From assembly GCF_013294005.1 (NCBI RefSeq), contig NZ_JABSNK010000002.1, positions 1-64,000 on the forward strand: a stretch of DNA of 64,000 nt, in the 5' to 3' direction. A model generated the notes under the pieces. The model ran no database searches, was not told the DNA's origin, and worked only from the letters and a program-made list of their open reading frames with translations. Within the stretch, counting starts at the first letter, position 1; the number at the start of each line of letters is the position of its first letter. Source of the stretch: Flavobacterium gelidicaeli. Its GTDB lineage: Bacteria; Bacteroidota; Bacteroidia; Flavobacteriales; Flavobacteriaceae. A program made the translations under genes and the position numbers. Of this stretch, positions 42,910 to 51,568 are shown one piece after another.

Positions 42910-43524
42910 TTAATTATATAGTTTTTTTATTGTTTGTTCATTATGTTCGTAATCTCCTTCTGTTCCTACTAAATATAGGAACGCTTTGTACTCTTCGTTA
43001 AAACATTCGACCCAGCCACAAAGTACGTTTTTTGCTTTTTTTGTATCCAATAGAATTTTTGCATAATTCAACATGAATTCACTATTAAAGTCAGCAAATA
43101 TAAAGAAAGAATTTTCGCTTTTTAATTGATGTCTGATACTAATTTCACCTAAACAAATATTAGGCAACGTATAAACAAAAACTGCTGGACTTGGATAATA
43201 ACTATCCTTGTCTGAAATTGAATTCTGATATTTTGTATCCGTATCTAAACTCGAGGATTTATTAGCAAAAACTAAAGCAGTATCGTTCTCCTCTTTACTA
43301 TTTTCTTGGTTTTTCAACAACAATTCAGCCCCCAAAAAAGCGAGTTTACTCAAGTTATCCATTTTGAAAAACTTTGAATAATCAATATCTAAATTTTGGT
43401 AAGCACTTTTTGAAAATTCTGAAAAAGAGCTTTTCTCTTTTTGAAAAATAACTTCACCGTTCAAAGTGATTTGGTTATTTTCAATAGTACAAAAAGACTG
43501 TATATAAGTATTATTTTCTGTCAT
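42910..43524 (-). CDS. Half-size ketosynthase-like protein
   Basis: A 204-aa protein that resembles the N-terminal part of ketosynthases but is truncated: [14 protein letters not shown], then [20 protein letters not shown] and RHQL match the segment before the active Cys, and then the protein diverges. No nucleophile Cys or HxT motif is present. It overlaps by 1 nt the active ketosynthase upstream and is 5 nt from ACP 1. It may be a structural partner or docking subunit. Frame is intact and translation coupled, so it does not look like a decaying fragment. Confidence 0.72.
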   Translation of the reverse strand: MTENNTYIQSFCTIENNQITLNGEVIFQKEKSSFSEFSKSAYQNLDIDYSKFFKMDNLSKLAFLGAELLLKNQENSKEENDTALVFANKSSSLDTDTKYQNSISDKDSYYPSPAVFVYTLPNICLGEISIRHQLKSENSFFIFADFNSEFMLNYAKILLDTKKAKNVLCGWVECFNEEYKAFLYLVGTEGDYEHNEQTIKKLYN

Positions 43525-44663
43525 TAGTTCACTTTTTCGAATAAAACTGCCGTATTACAACCTCCAAAACCCGAAGCTGTTTTTAAGAAATAACGACTAT
43601 TTTTAGTTTCATTTTCTGTAATAACATTAATTGCTTGACTCACTCCTAATGCATCAAATCCTAATGTGGCAAATAATTTATTTTCTAAAACAGATTGGAT
43701 TCCGATCACTGTTTCCAATAATCCAGAAGCACCCAAGGTATGTCCATAATAGCCCTTTAAACTATTTACAGGAGTGTTTTCTAAACCTAACCTATTCAAC
43801 GCAATGGCTTCCATTTCATCATTAAACGGCGTTGCGGTACCATGAGCCGAAATATAATCTATTTGTTCGGTTTTTATATTCGCTTCTAATAAAGCACTTT
43901 CTATACTTCTAAAAAGCCCTTCGCCTGTTCTAGAAGGTCCAGATATGTGGTTTGCATCATTGATAGAACCGTCACCAATAATTTTTACTTTTGCATTTTT
44001 ACTGTCTGATGTAACTAAAACTGCTGCTGTAGCTTCGCCAAGTGTTACTCCCGTTCTATTATTAGAATACGGTTTACAGGGTAAATCACTCATGGCTTGA
44101 AATGAATTGAATCCTGATAAAATAAATTCGGATATTTCATCGCCCGCAACTACAAATATAGCATCATATAGCTCACTCTGAATCAATCTTTTTGCGATAG
44201 AAACTGCCAAAACTCCCGAAACACAAGCATTTGAAACCACTATAGGTTCGGTTACAAAACCAAAATGGTCAGCAATCTTTTTTGCTAGTTGATGTAAATA
44301 GGCATTTTCTATACCCGTTTCATTAGCGTTTTTTAAAGCCGTAACATTCCCTTTTGTCGTAGACAGTATAAAAGCATGCTTCTTATTCAAATCTAGTTTT
44401 GCGTTTTTAACAATGGGATCCAATGCTAAAATCATCATTTTTTCTAATCTCGAAAAATGCGTCTCTTTTGAAATTTCGGCGAAAGCCAAACTTAATTCAT
44501 CCTCATTAATTTTTGAAGCATAAAAAGGTGCTTTCATCATTTCAGAATCTTGCTGCAACTGAATACCAGAAATCCCTTCACTAATATTTTTTATATTAGT
44601 AGCCACATCAAACCCAATAGGTGTGATGCAATTCGTTTCGGTAATGTATACTTCTTTCAACAT
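43524..44663 (-). CDS. Beta-ketoacyl-ACP synthase (pigment operon, second active KS)
   Basis: A 379-aa FabF-like enzyme with intact catalytic residues: [15 protein letters not shown] for the Cys, [12 protein letters not shown] and [15 protein letters not shown] for the two His. The loop around the Cys differs from the common ACSS form, suggesting a distinct substrate such as the aryl starter or a late chain. It stands directly between the thioesterase gene (4 nt away) and the half-size KS-like gene (1-nt overlap). Confidence 0.92.
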   Translation of the reverse strand: MLKEVYITETNCITPIGFDVATNIKNISEGISGIQLQQDSEMMKAPFYASKINEDELSLAFAEISKETHFSRLEKMMILALDPIVKNAKLDLNKKHAFILSTTKGNVTALKNANETGIENAYLHQLAKKIADHFGFVTEPIVVSNACVSGVLAVSIAKRLIQSELYDAIFVVAGDEISEFILSGFNSFQAMSDLPCKPYSNNRTGVTLGEATAAVLVTSDSKNAKVKIIGDGSINDANHISGPSRTGEGLFRSIESALLEANIKTEQIDYISAHGTATPFNDEMEAIALNRLGLENTPVNSLKGYYGHTLGASGLLETVIGIQSVLENKLFATLGFDALGVSQAINVITENETKNSRYFLKTASGFGGCNTAVLFEKVN

Positions 44664-44667
44664 TTTT

Positions 44668-45117
44668 TTATTTTAATAGTCCTACTTTTCGCTTCCATTC
44701 TTCATAAAATGGCGGATTAGTCAACATTAATTCTCCTTTACTGTCCAGAAAAACCTGAACTGTTTCTCCTACGCATGAAATTTTATTTTCGGCATCAAAA
44801 ATAGTGTATCTGTAAATCATTTTTGCTGCTGGAGTGTCTACAATAGTTGTTTCTATTCGGCCTACATCACCATAACGCAGTGACAATTTGTGCTCACAAG
44901 TTGATTTTACTATAGGTGTAGTGTACCCACTATCAAATACATCGAGATATGAAATCCCATGTTTGCGACCAAATGCCTCACGCCCATCTTCAAAATAAGT
45001 GATATAATAGCCATGCCAAACAATTCCGAGTGGATCGGTTTCGTTAAAACGGACTCTAATATCGTGACTTACCGTTAAAGCCGTGGCTTCGTTATACTGA
45101 TCTTTTCTTTTTATCAT
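44668..45117 (-). CDS. Acyl-CoA/ACP thioesterase, 4-hydroxybenzoyl-CoA thioesterase family
   Basis: A 149-aa hot-dog thioesterase. The family motif is clear: RFNETDPLGIVWHGYYITYF with the catalytic Asp followed by the HGYY (usual HGNY) turn, then DGREAFGRKHG. Homologues are constant members of aryl-polyene loci and are thought to release or edit acyl-ACP intermediates. It overlaps the ABC permease gene by 26 nt. Confidence 0.92.
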   Translation of the reverse strand: MIKRKDQYNEATALTVSHDIRVRFNETDPLGIVWHGYYITYFEDGREAFGRKHGISYLDVFDSGYTTPIVKSTCEHKLSLRYGDVGRIETTIVDTPAAKMIYRYTIFDAENKISCVGETVQVFLDSKGELMLTNPPFYEEWKRKVGLLK

Positions 45118-46375
45118 ACAATAATGCTATGGTTATAGTAATTATGAAAAACAAAAATAATAAACTTATTTCTGGTAAAATATCGATGAAATCTGCGTTG
45201 CGCAACAATACATCATAAAAAGCATTTAATCCCCAATTCATAGGAGACGATTTTGCTACTATTTGCATCACTTTTGGCATGGCAAAAACAGGAACCCAAA
45301 CTCCACCAATTGCTGCTAAAATAATAGTTGCTGTAGCACCAAAAGGAGCCGATTGTTCTTGGGTTTTGGCTACAGTTCCTAATAAAATTCCGAAACCAAT
45401 AGCCGCAAATCCAGAAAATAAAGCTACGATGGTCATCATAAACAAATTCCCTTCAATATTAAGTGAAGGTAATCCAATATGAGGAAACAAGAATACAGCA
45501 ACGGCTAACATCATGTAAAACTGAATCATACAAATGATCAGATACGTTATTGTTTTTCCTGCCAAAACAATAGCATTAGAAACCGGATTGGTTCGCAAAC
45601 GGATAAAAGTTCCTTGTGTTTTCTCTTTAACAATATTTATGGATAACGGAATTACGATGAAAAATATAGCAAAAAGTGTCCAAGCCGGAACGTTGTGTTG
45701 TACTGAATTTGGAACAATCTCTTTGTCATTGACTCTTGGAACAATTTCTTTGAAGGTAATAAAACTCTTTTGTTCAAAACTAGCGCTACCCTCTCCTAAC
45801 TGCTCCTGAAAAGCAGTGTATATAGAATGGGTCTCAATTTGAGAAATCATTTTATCGATCGAGCTCATGACCGCATTCTTGAAACTAAGTTGCGTAGCGG
45901 GATCAAAATATAGTTTTACTTCTTTTTCATTTACAATAGCTTTTGGTTTTGCAACTGCTGTACTATCTGCAAAGCCTAAACTGCTTACTATATTTTCTAC
46001 ATTTTGATCAATCTTCGCTTGTAAATCTAAACTCAAACGAGACGGAATAATAATGGCCAACTGATAATCTCCTTTAAAAACAGCTTCTTTGGCTACTGCC
46101 TCCGTTAATGGTTTAGAATCAATTTGAGTAACAACAGTAAAAACATCACTTTTTTGTAAATTCTCAAATACGGTATGTGATACATTTCCTTTGTCATTAT
46201 CGACTAATAGGATAGGAATTTTTGTATTGCTAAATTTTTTGAGGGTACTGTCTTGAATTAATGTTACCATAACAATTAAAACAAGAGGCATCAAGAAGAG
46301 TATCACTACTCCACCTAAATCTCGTTTTAATAACAGAAATTCTTTGCAAACCGATTGGTATAATTTATATATCAT
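45092..46375 (-). CDS. ABC-2 type permease (pigment operon exporter)
   Basis: A 427-aa inner-membrane permease. One N-terminal helix (GVVILFLMPLVLIVMVTLI), a large extracytoplasmic domain (about 45-225), then five helices, including WTLFAIFFIVIPLSINIVKE and VALFSGFAAIGFGILLGTVA, followed by the ABC-2 family loop KTQEQSAPFG. With the ATPase gene that overlaps it by 11 nt it forms a complete exporter. Because both are in the pigment operon they probably move a precursor or the finished pigment, in addition to the MMPL system. Confidence 0.9.
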   Translation of the reverse strand: MIYKLYQSVCKEFLLLKRDLGGVVILFLMPLVLIVMVTLIQDSTLKKFSNTKIPILLVDNDKGNVSHTVFENLQKSDVFTVVTQIDSKPLTEAVAKEAVFKGDYQLAIIIPSRLSLDLQAKIDQNVENIVSSLGFADSTAVAKPKAIVNEKEVKLYFDPATQLSFKNAVMSSIDKMISQIETHSIYTAFQEQLGEGSASFEQKSFITFKEIVPRVNDKEIVPNSVQHNVPAWTLFAIFFIVIPLSINIVKEKTQGTFIRLRTNPVSNAIVLAGKTITYLIICMIQFYMMLAVAVFLFPHIGLPSLNIEGNLFMMTIVALFSGFAAIGFGILLGTVAKTQEQSAPFGATATIILAAIGGVWVPVFAMPKVMQIVAKSSPMNWGLNAFYDVLLRNADFIDILPEISLLFLFFIITITIALLYDKKKRSV

Positions 46376-47117
46376 CTCTCAATTCATTTCCGGTTAATGC
46401 AATAAAAACATCCTCTAGGTTTTTGGCATTTGCAGTAGCATGTATCAAATCAGTAGGTGTGCCTTGAGCATAAATTTTCCCTTGATCTAAAATTGCAATG
46501 TCTGTACACAAATCTTGTGCTTCGGCTAAGTGATGCGAAGTATAAATTATAGTGGTACCGTTTTGATTTAATTTTTTTAAATAGTCAATAATGGCATTTT
46601 TTGATTGAACATCAACCCCTACCGTTGGCTCATCTAAGAACAATACTTTTGGACTGTGCAAAATACCCGCAATAAGATTTATTCGGCGTTTCATTCCTCC
46701 CGAAAAGGTTTCAATCCGTTTATCAGCAAACTTCAATAATCCTAAAAAATCAAGACTCTCTACCACTTTCTCTTTTAATTCATCCCCTTTTAAACCATAC
46801 ATACTCCCAAAATAAATTAAATTTTCTCGAGCGGTCAATGTAGGATAAAGTGCGTATTCTTGAGGAACAACTCCTATAATTTTTTTAATTTCATTTGCGT
46901 TTTCAGCATAGGTCATTTTAGCAATTGTAAAACTTCCTGAAGTAGGTTTTACTAAACCGCAAAGCATAGAAATAAGAGTGGTTTTACCAGCGCCATTTGG
47001 CCCTAGTAACCCAAAAATTTGGCCTTCTTTTATAGAAAGCGTAAAATCGTTCAAAGAATACATTTCTGCATTTTTGTACTTTTTTGAAAGTTGTGATATT
47101 TGTATAATTTCTTGCAA
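46365..47117 (-). CDS. ABC transporter ATP-binding protein (pigment operon)
   Basis: A 250-aa ATPase: Walker A LLGPNGAGKTTLISML, Q-loop VVPQEYALYP, signature TFSGGMKRRINLIAG, Walker B VLFLDEPTVGVD and switch IIYTSHHLAEA. This is the DrrA/CcmA/NodI-like class that pairs with ABC-2 permeases. It overlaps the permease gene by 11 nt and lies 9 nt after the BtrH-like gene. Confidence 0.93.
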   Translation of the reverse strand: MQEIIQISQLSKKYKNAEMYSLNDFTLSIKEGQIFGLLGPNGAGKTTLISMLCGLVKPTSGSFTIAKMTYAENANEIKKIIGVVPQEYALYPTLTARENLIYFGSMYGLKGDELKEKVVESLDFLGLLKFADKRIETFSGGMKRRINLIAGILHSPKVLFLDEPTVGVDVQSKNAIIDYLKKLNQNGTTIIYTSHHLAEAQDLCTDIAILDQGKIYAQGTPTDLIHATANAKNLEDVFIALTGNELRDDI

Positions 47118-47126
47118 AATAATTCT

Positions 47127-48125
47127 TTAGCTTATTGCTTTTTTTAATTTCTTAAAAAAGGCTTCTTCTTGATCGGCAATATACAACAGTTGGTCAGCAA
47201 TGGTGTTGTAAACATCCGCCTTTGTACTTCTGTTTTTATAGACTCTTGATGCTTCTACAGCAAAATCGCGCCATAAATCACCTATCACAGTCATTTCTTT
47301 CGAAAGGATTTTCAATTCGTTATTTTCTAAAATCCCTGAAGCTTCTTCTAAAAAAGCAGCGTAGATGAATCTAAAACCACCTCCGCCTGTTCCTATTTCT
47401 TCTTGCATTCGCACCATTTGTGCTAAATAATGATTGGCTTTTTTAGTACCATTCTTTATAGGCCATTTTCTTATTTGCTTTGCAACAAAACGAATACCCT
47501 TCACACCAACAATAGGCACTGGAGCAAGCATATCTCGACAGGTCGTTTTAATCCCTTTGATAATAGCACTTTTAAAATCGACATTCTTAGGAATTTCGAT
47601 AGGATAATACATTTGTCCTTTAGGAGCAAAAGCGCCTTTAGCAAAACGTACTTTATTTAATTCTTGATGTGTTAAAGTAGTGACATGCTCCATTACTGGG
47701 TCACTAATTAGATAATCAGTATCTGTTTTACCATACACAACTAAATTGTGTGCATTAAAATGAAATCTATATTCGTCAGGAAAATAAGTTAGATTATAAA
47801 CTCCAACTTGTAATCCTGAAGGTATATTTTTTTTTAGTTTTTCATCCAATGCTTTGGTAGCACTGGCTTCGTTTGAAAATTTTTGTCTTTTAATTTTTAT
47901 ACCTAAACGTTTTGCTAGTCTATTAAATATTAAGCCCGGCAAAGGTCTATAACTTATCGCAGGTGCATAATTTACTTTTATAAAAGGTAGATAAACAAAA
48001 AACAAACCAGAACCAATTCCGAAAACCATTGGTTCGCTAATATTTAATCCGTTATGTTTTAATAAATTAGAAGCCACTCCGTTTTCACAATGAGCAGATT
48101 GGTGGTGTGTAAAGTTAGTTTCCAT
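47127..48125 (-). CDS. BtrH N-terminal domain/DUF4872 protein
   Basis: A 332-aa protein with the BtrH N-terminal domain, a fold related to cysteine-protease-like acyltransferases: THHQSAHCENGVASNLLKHN holds the conserved Cys13-type nucleophile region, FGIGSGLFFVYLP follows, and HNLVVYGKTDTDYLISDP gives a second conserved block. The C-terminal DUF4872 part is helical (about 200-330). In butirosin synthesis BtrH moves an acyl group from an ACP to an amine. Here it may transfer an ACP-bound polyene or fatty chain. It overlaps by 1 nt the 134-aa unknown gene, suggesting a two-protein unit. Confidence 0.83.
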   Translation of the reverse strand: METNFTHHQSAHCENGVASNLLKHNGLNISEPMVFGIGSGLFFVYLPFIKVNYAPAISYRPLPGLIFNRLAKRLGIKIKRQKFSNEASATKALDEKLKKNIPSGLQVGVYNLTYFPDEYRFHFNAHNLVVYGKTDTDYLISDPVMEHVTTLTHQELNKVRFAKGAFAPKGQMYYPIEIPKNVDFKSAIIKGIKTTCRDMLAPVPIVGVKGIRFVAKQIRKWPIKNGTKKANHYLAQMVRMQEEIGTGGGGFRFIYAAFLEEASGILENNELKILSKEMTVIGDLWRDFAVEASRVYKNRSTKADVYNTIADQLLYIADQEEAFFKKLKKAIS

Positions 48126-48529
48126 TACTGAGTTTTAAAATTTTTTAATTCATTTACAGTTACATTAAAAGTAGCTGCATATTTTTGCAAAATTTTATCG
48201 TTTAATTTATTAAAATTACTGGGTTTAAAATGTCTTTTTACACGCCATTGCCACATTCCTACATAACTAGCTAAAATGGCAATGTCCATTCTATTTACCT
48301 CCATTAAATAGTAAATAGGACTTGCTTCATTTTTATCTACTAGCTCTTTTGCAATAGCAATACGCTCACTTATTTCTTCAATAGAATTAGAAAGCGCAAT
48401 TGTTTTAGGTTCCCAACCCGTACTCAAAGCAGTCGTGTAATTGCCTTTTTCATCTGTTGCATAAACCAATTCTTTCATGTTAATATTTGAAAGATTGCCT
48501 TTATCTTGTGGTACTTCGTTTTTTTTCAT
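48125..48529 (-). CDS. Small unknown protein coupled to the BtrH-like gene
   Basis: I do not recognise a family. The 134-aa protein is soluble and mainly helical; the C-terminal half (NRMDIAILASYVGMWQWRVK, then RHFKPSNFNKLNDKILQKYA) looks like a winged or helix-turn-helix-like bundle but has no clear DNA-binding motif. Its stop overlaps the BtrH-like start by 1 nt and the upstream dehydratase gene ends 4 nt before it. It is most likely a partner of the BtrH-like protein. Confidence 0.65.
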   Translation of the reverse strand: MKKNEVPQDKGNLSNINMKELVYATDEKGNYTTALSTGWEPKTIALSNSIEEISERIAIAKELVDKNEASPIYYLMEVNRMDIAILASYVGMWQWRVKRHFKPSNFNKLNDKILQKYAATFNVTVNELKNFKTQ

Positions 48530-48533
48530 GCAC

Positions 48534-49007
48534 TTAATGCTTTGGATTTTTATCTTGAATAAAAAGATTAATTTCTCCTTCTAAAAGCAATTCTCCATTG
48601 TTAAAAGTCTGGCAACTCATGGTACATAAGCTATATGCCTCTGTAATAAATTTTGAAACCAAAACCGCTTTTGTATTGATTGTGCTTCCTGCTTGTGGAA
48701 GCGCGTATATTTTTAATGTTTTTATAGCACTAATAAATCCTACCACATCAACATCATCTTTAGCTTGATTATTTTCGTCTATAAAAAAATCTTTAGCAAT
48801 AATTGAAGAACAAGTTTGCGCCATGTTTTCAATTAAACCCGATTCTATAAAAAAATTATTACTGATAAAAATATTATCTTCTTTAATTTCAAAAATAGTC
48901 TCTACTTTTTCATGATCCATTTCGATAATTAAATCAACCATTAACATTGGAGCACGGTGAGGTAAAAACCTTTTTATATCTACTAAATTAACTTTTTTCT
49001 CTGTCAA
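48534..49007 (-). CDS. Hot-dog dehydratase-like protein with Glu but no His segment (a)
   Basis: A 157-aa FabZ-like protein: FLPHRAPMLMVDLI at the N-terminus and FFIESGLIENMAQTCSS as the core helix. The acidic residue of the FabZ active site is present (Glu60 in ENMAQ), but the GHFPG segment that brings the catalytic His is deleted. Alone it should be inactive as a dehydratase; a mixed dimer with the His-bearing protein at 37327-37698 would rebuild the site. It lies 11 nt after its paralogue at 49019-49453. Confidence 0.83.
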   Translation of the reverse strand: MTEKKVNLVDIKRFLPHRAPMLMVDLIIEMDHEKVETIFEIKEDNIFISNNFFIESGLIENMAQTCSSIIAKDFFIDENNQAKDDVDVVGFISAIKTLKIYALPQAGSTINTKAVLVSKFITEAYSLCTMSCQTFNNGELLLEGEINLFIQDKNPKH

Positions 49008-49018
49008 AATATTTAGAA

Positions 49019-49453
49019 TTACTTTGCTAAAACTGTTTTCATTTGTCCTTTTGCGATCTCAACACCATTCAATTCTGTAACGACATCTACTAGCGTTATT
49101 CCTCCAAATTCTTGAAGAATAGTAACTGTAGTTTTAATTTCATCATTTAATTTTGGGAGTTGTTTTATCACAACATCTTTAATAGACCCAATATAACCTG
49201 TTGGGGCTGGTTCTTGTTTCAAAAAAAACTGGTAACCTGTATGCAAAGCTACAGATTGCGCCATGTGTTCTATCAAACCTGATTCTACAAAGTATCCGTT
49301 ATTAAAAAAAACAGCGTTTTCTTGAATTTTAAAACCAGAAACTATCGATGTTTCTGTGAAAGAAAACATTTTATCAACCATTACAAATGGAAATTTTTGT
49401 GGAAGTAAATTCTCTACAAAATCTTTGTCGAATAGTGCTTTATTTGTATCCAT
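49019..49453 (-). CDS. Hot-dog dehydratase-like protein with Glu but no His segment (b)
   Basis: A 144-aa paralogue of the next gene: LLPQKFPFVMVDKMF and YFVESGLIEHMAQSVAL with Glu62 in the active-site position and again no GHFPG segment. Two adjacent copies suggest one for each pathway arm (polyene and dialkylresorcinol) or a hetero-oligomer. It lies 9 nt after darB. Confidence 0.83.
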   Translation of the reverse strand: MDTNKALFDKDFVENLLPQKFPFVMVDKMFSFTETSIVSGFKIQENAVFFNNGYFVESGLIEHMAQSVALHTGYQFFLKQEPAPTGYIGSIKDVVIKQLPKLNDEIKTTVTILQEFGGITLVDVVTELNGVEIAKGQMKTVLAK

Positions 49454-49462
49454 ATCTTTTTT

Positions 49463-50596
49463 TTAACAAACAGTTAAATAGGCATAAGCATAAGAAAAAC
49501 GACCGCTCTCAGGAACAGATAAAAGTACTTTATCTCCTTTTTTTAATTTCCCTGAATTCATCAGTTCTTCAACAGCCAAATAAATTGACGCTGAACCTAC
49601 ATTTCCAACACGTGCTAAATTCATAAACCATTTATCCATAGGAATATCCATCCCTCTTTCTGCCAAGGATTTATGCAATCCCTCTACAAAATAATGAGAA
49701 GAAACATGTGGTAAAAAATAGTCAATTTGATCTGCTAAAATATTATTTTTCGCTAAAGCTTCTGCCATACTTTGTGCACCTTTCTCTAATATATGTGCAT
49801 CTAATAATTTCACATCTTGCTTAATAGAAAATATCGATTGCTTCAACCATTCATCAGGATTATAATCACTCCATGCTTTAATTGAACCATCTTCTTGCTT
49901 TTCACCACCTGCATACATACACGTTTCTAATTCGTGTGCGTAGGAGTAAGCTTCCATCCATTCAATCTTTAAAGAAATGTCTCCTCTAGGTTTGTCTTCT
50001 AATAAAAAAGCTCCTGCTCCATCAGATAACATCCAACGTAGAAAATCTTTCTTAAATGCAATTATAGGTTGCTCTTCTAAGTTTTTCAAATTCACCGCTT
50101 CTTGTTCAAATTTCTCTGCCATCATCCAGGTAGAAACTCTTTCGGACCCTGTACAAACTGCGTTTTTAGTACTTCCAGATTTTATCGAAAGAAAACCAAA
50201 CTTTAACGAATTCATTCCCGCACAACAAACACCAGTTGATGAATTAAGCTCAACACTTTTGTTTTTTAATAATCCGTGAACCATTGCTGCATGAGAAGGT
50301 AAAAATATGTCTGGAGTAGAGGTACCACAAGAAATTACTTCAACATCATTTGCTGTAAAGTTTTCGTCAAATAATTCTTGAATAGCATTCTTAGTTAGCT
50401 CGGCATTAGTATGTGTACTTTTTCCTTCGCTATCCACAGCGTAATATCTACTTGAGATTTTATTGTTACGCAAGATAATGCGTCTTGCTTTTGAGGTAGC
50501 TTGATTAATAAGTCCTAAAAAGCCTTCCATCTCATCATTGAGAACCGCTTTATTAGGTAAATATTTTCCCGCCTTTGTAATATATACTTCAAACAT
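49463..50596 (-). CDS. darB: Beta-ketoacyl synthase III-type enzyme DarB
   Basis: A 377-aa FabH-like ketosynthase of the DarB type. In dialkylresorcinol biosynthesis DarB joins a 3-oxoacyl thioester with an enoyl thioester to form a cyclohexanedione that becomes the resorcinol ring. The Cys-His-Asn triad is complete: SSTGVCCAGMNSLKFG, DYFLPHVSSHYF and ARVGNVGSASIYLA. It lies 12 nt from the darA gene, the hallmark pair of the pathway. Confidence 0.93.
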   Translation of the reverse strand: MFEVYITKAGKYLPNKAVLNDEMEGFLGLINQATSKARRIILRNNKISSRYYAVDSEGKSTHTNAELTKNAIQELFDENFTANDVEVISCGTSTPDIFLPSHAAMVHGLLKNKSVELNSSTGVCCAGMNSLKFGFLSIKSGSTKNAVCTGSERVSTWMMAEKFEQEAVNLKNLEEQPIIAFKKDFLRWMLSDGAGAFLLEDKPRGDISLKIEWMEAYSYAHELETCMYAGGEKQEDGSIKAWSDYNPDEWLKQSIFSIKQDVKLLDAHILEKGAQSMAEALAKNNILADQIDYFLPHVSSHYFVEGLHKSLAERGMDIPMDKWFMNLARVGNVGSASIYLAVEELMNSGKLKKGDKVLLSVPESGRFSYAYAYLTVC

Positions 50597-50608
50597 GATG
50601 ATCTTATT

Positions 50609-51517
50609 TTATTTAATCCCTTGGTAATACTGGATTTCTTTTTTTATTTTTTTTATTTTAAATGGGTAGCTAAGAACATGTAATATATACACTATTGGAG
50701 AGATTAACCAAATTGCTAGCAACAAATAAACTTTAAATAATTTTAACCAAAATTTTCTTGATTCTCTTTCTTTCTTAAAGATAAAATTAGACCATTTATC
50801 AAAAATTTTATTAGCAGTTTTATCCACAGTCACTAAATAAGAACTAATCCTCACCGCATCATTAGCAACTAACTTATCTTGTAAAAATTCCAACTTATCT
50901 TCTTGTAAACTTGAAAGTAGTATATCTCCAAATTTTGATGACTCCTCGATGTCTTTTTCAGAAACACCTGGTAAAGGAAAAAAGCCTAAATATTTCTTTT
51001 TTACTCCCGAAAACATCCATTCTACAATTGTAATCACACTAATTAGATTTCCTACTCTATCTACTAGACCAATATTCCCTTTTAATTGTGCATTATTATT
51101 TTTTAATAAAACTTTAATTTTTTCTTGAGCCATTATCCACATATTCCTAGAGCCATTGATAGTTACTACTGGAGTATCTTTCAAAATTATTTTAGCATGC
51201 TCACTTTTTAAAAATGAATTTATAGGAATTGATGGTGACAAATACCACACTTGATAATGTAACAAAATTAAATCAAATTTTTGCTTCAAAATTTCAGATG
51301 GAACTGGTTTTAATTGAGTTGGTATTTGCAAAAAAGATTCTGGAAAAACATCAAAAAAGGCCTCATTATTCCAAGGGAAAGGAAAGGGTTTTTCTAATTC
51401 AATTTCGTAAAATGTAACGTTTATATCCTCTGTGTTCAAAAGCGGTTTGGCAATATTTTTCGCTATAGATTTCAATTGTCCCGATTGAGAATAATATATA
51501 ATGAGGACGTTTTTCAT
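50609..51517 (-). CDS. darA: Dialkylresorcinol condensing enzyme DarA
   Basis: A 302-aa protein of the DarA family: a flavodoxin-like N-terminal domain (IIYYSQSGQLKSIAKNIAK), HYQVWYLSPSIPINSFL in the middle, TINGSRNMWIMAQEK, and a C-terminal membrane-associated helix pair (WLKLFKVYLLLAIWLISPIV). It works with DarB in making the aromatic resorcinol, probably by oxidation of the dihydro intermediate. Directly upstream of darB on the same strand. Confidence 0.93.
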   Translation of the reverse strand: MKNVLIIYYSQSGQLKSIAKNIAKPLLNTEDINVTFYEIELEKPFPFPWNNEAFFDVFPESFLQIPTQLKPVPSEILKQKFDLILLHYQVWYLSPSIPINSFLKSEHAKIILKDTPVVTINGSRNMWIMAQEKIKVLLKNNNAQLKGNIGLVDRVGNLISVITIVEWMFSGVKKKYLGFFPLPGVSEKDIEESSKFGDILLSSLQEDKLEFLQDKLVANDAVRISSYLVTVDKTANKIFDKWSNFIFKKERESRKFWLKLFKVYLLLAIWLISPIVYILHVLSYPFKIKKIKKEIQYYQGIK

Positions 51518-51568
51518 TTTTGGGGTTGCTTTATAAAATGCGAATTTAACATAAAATTACAATTTATA

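Noticed and set aside
42910..43524. KS-like half protein as a pseudogene
   Set aside because: The frame is intact, the gene is coupled to both neighbours by short spacing, and no matching second half is found next to it.
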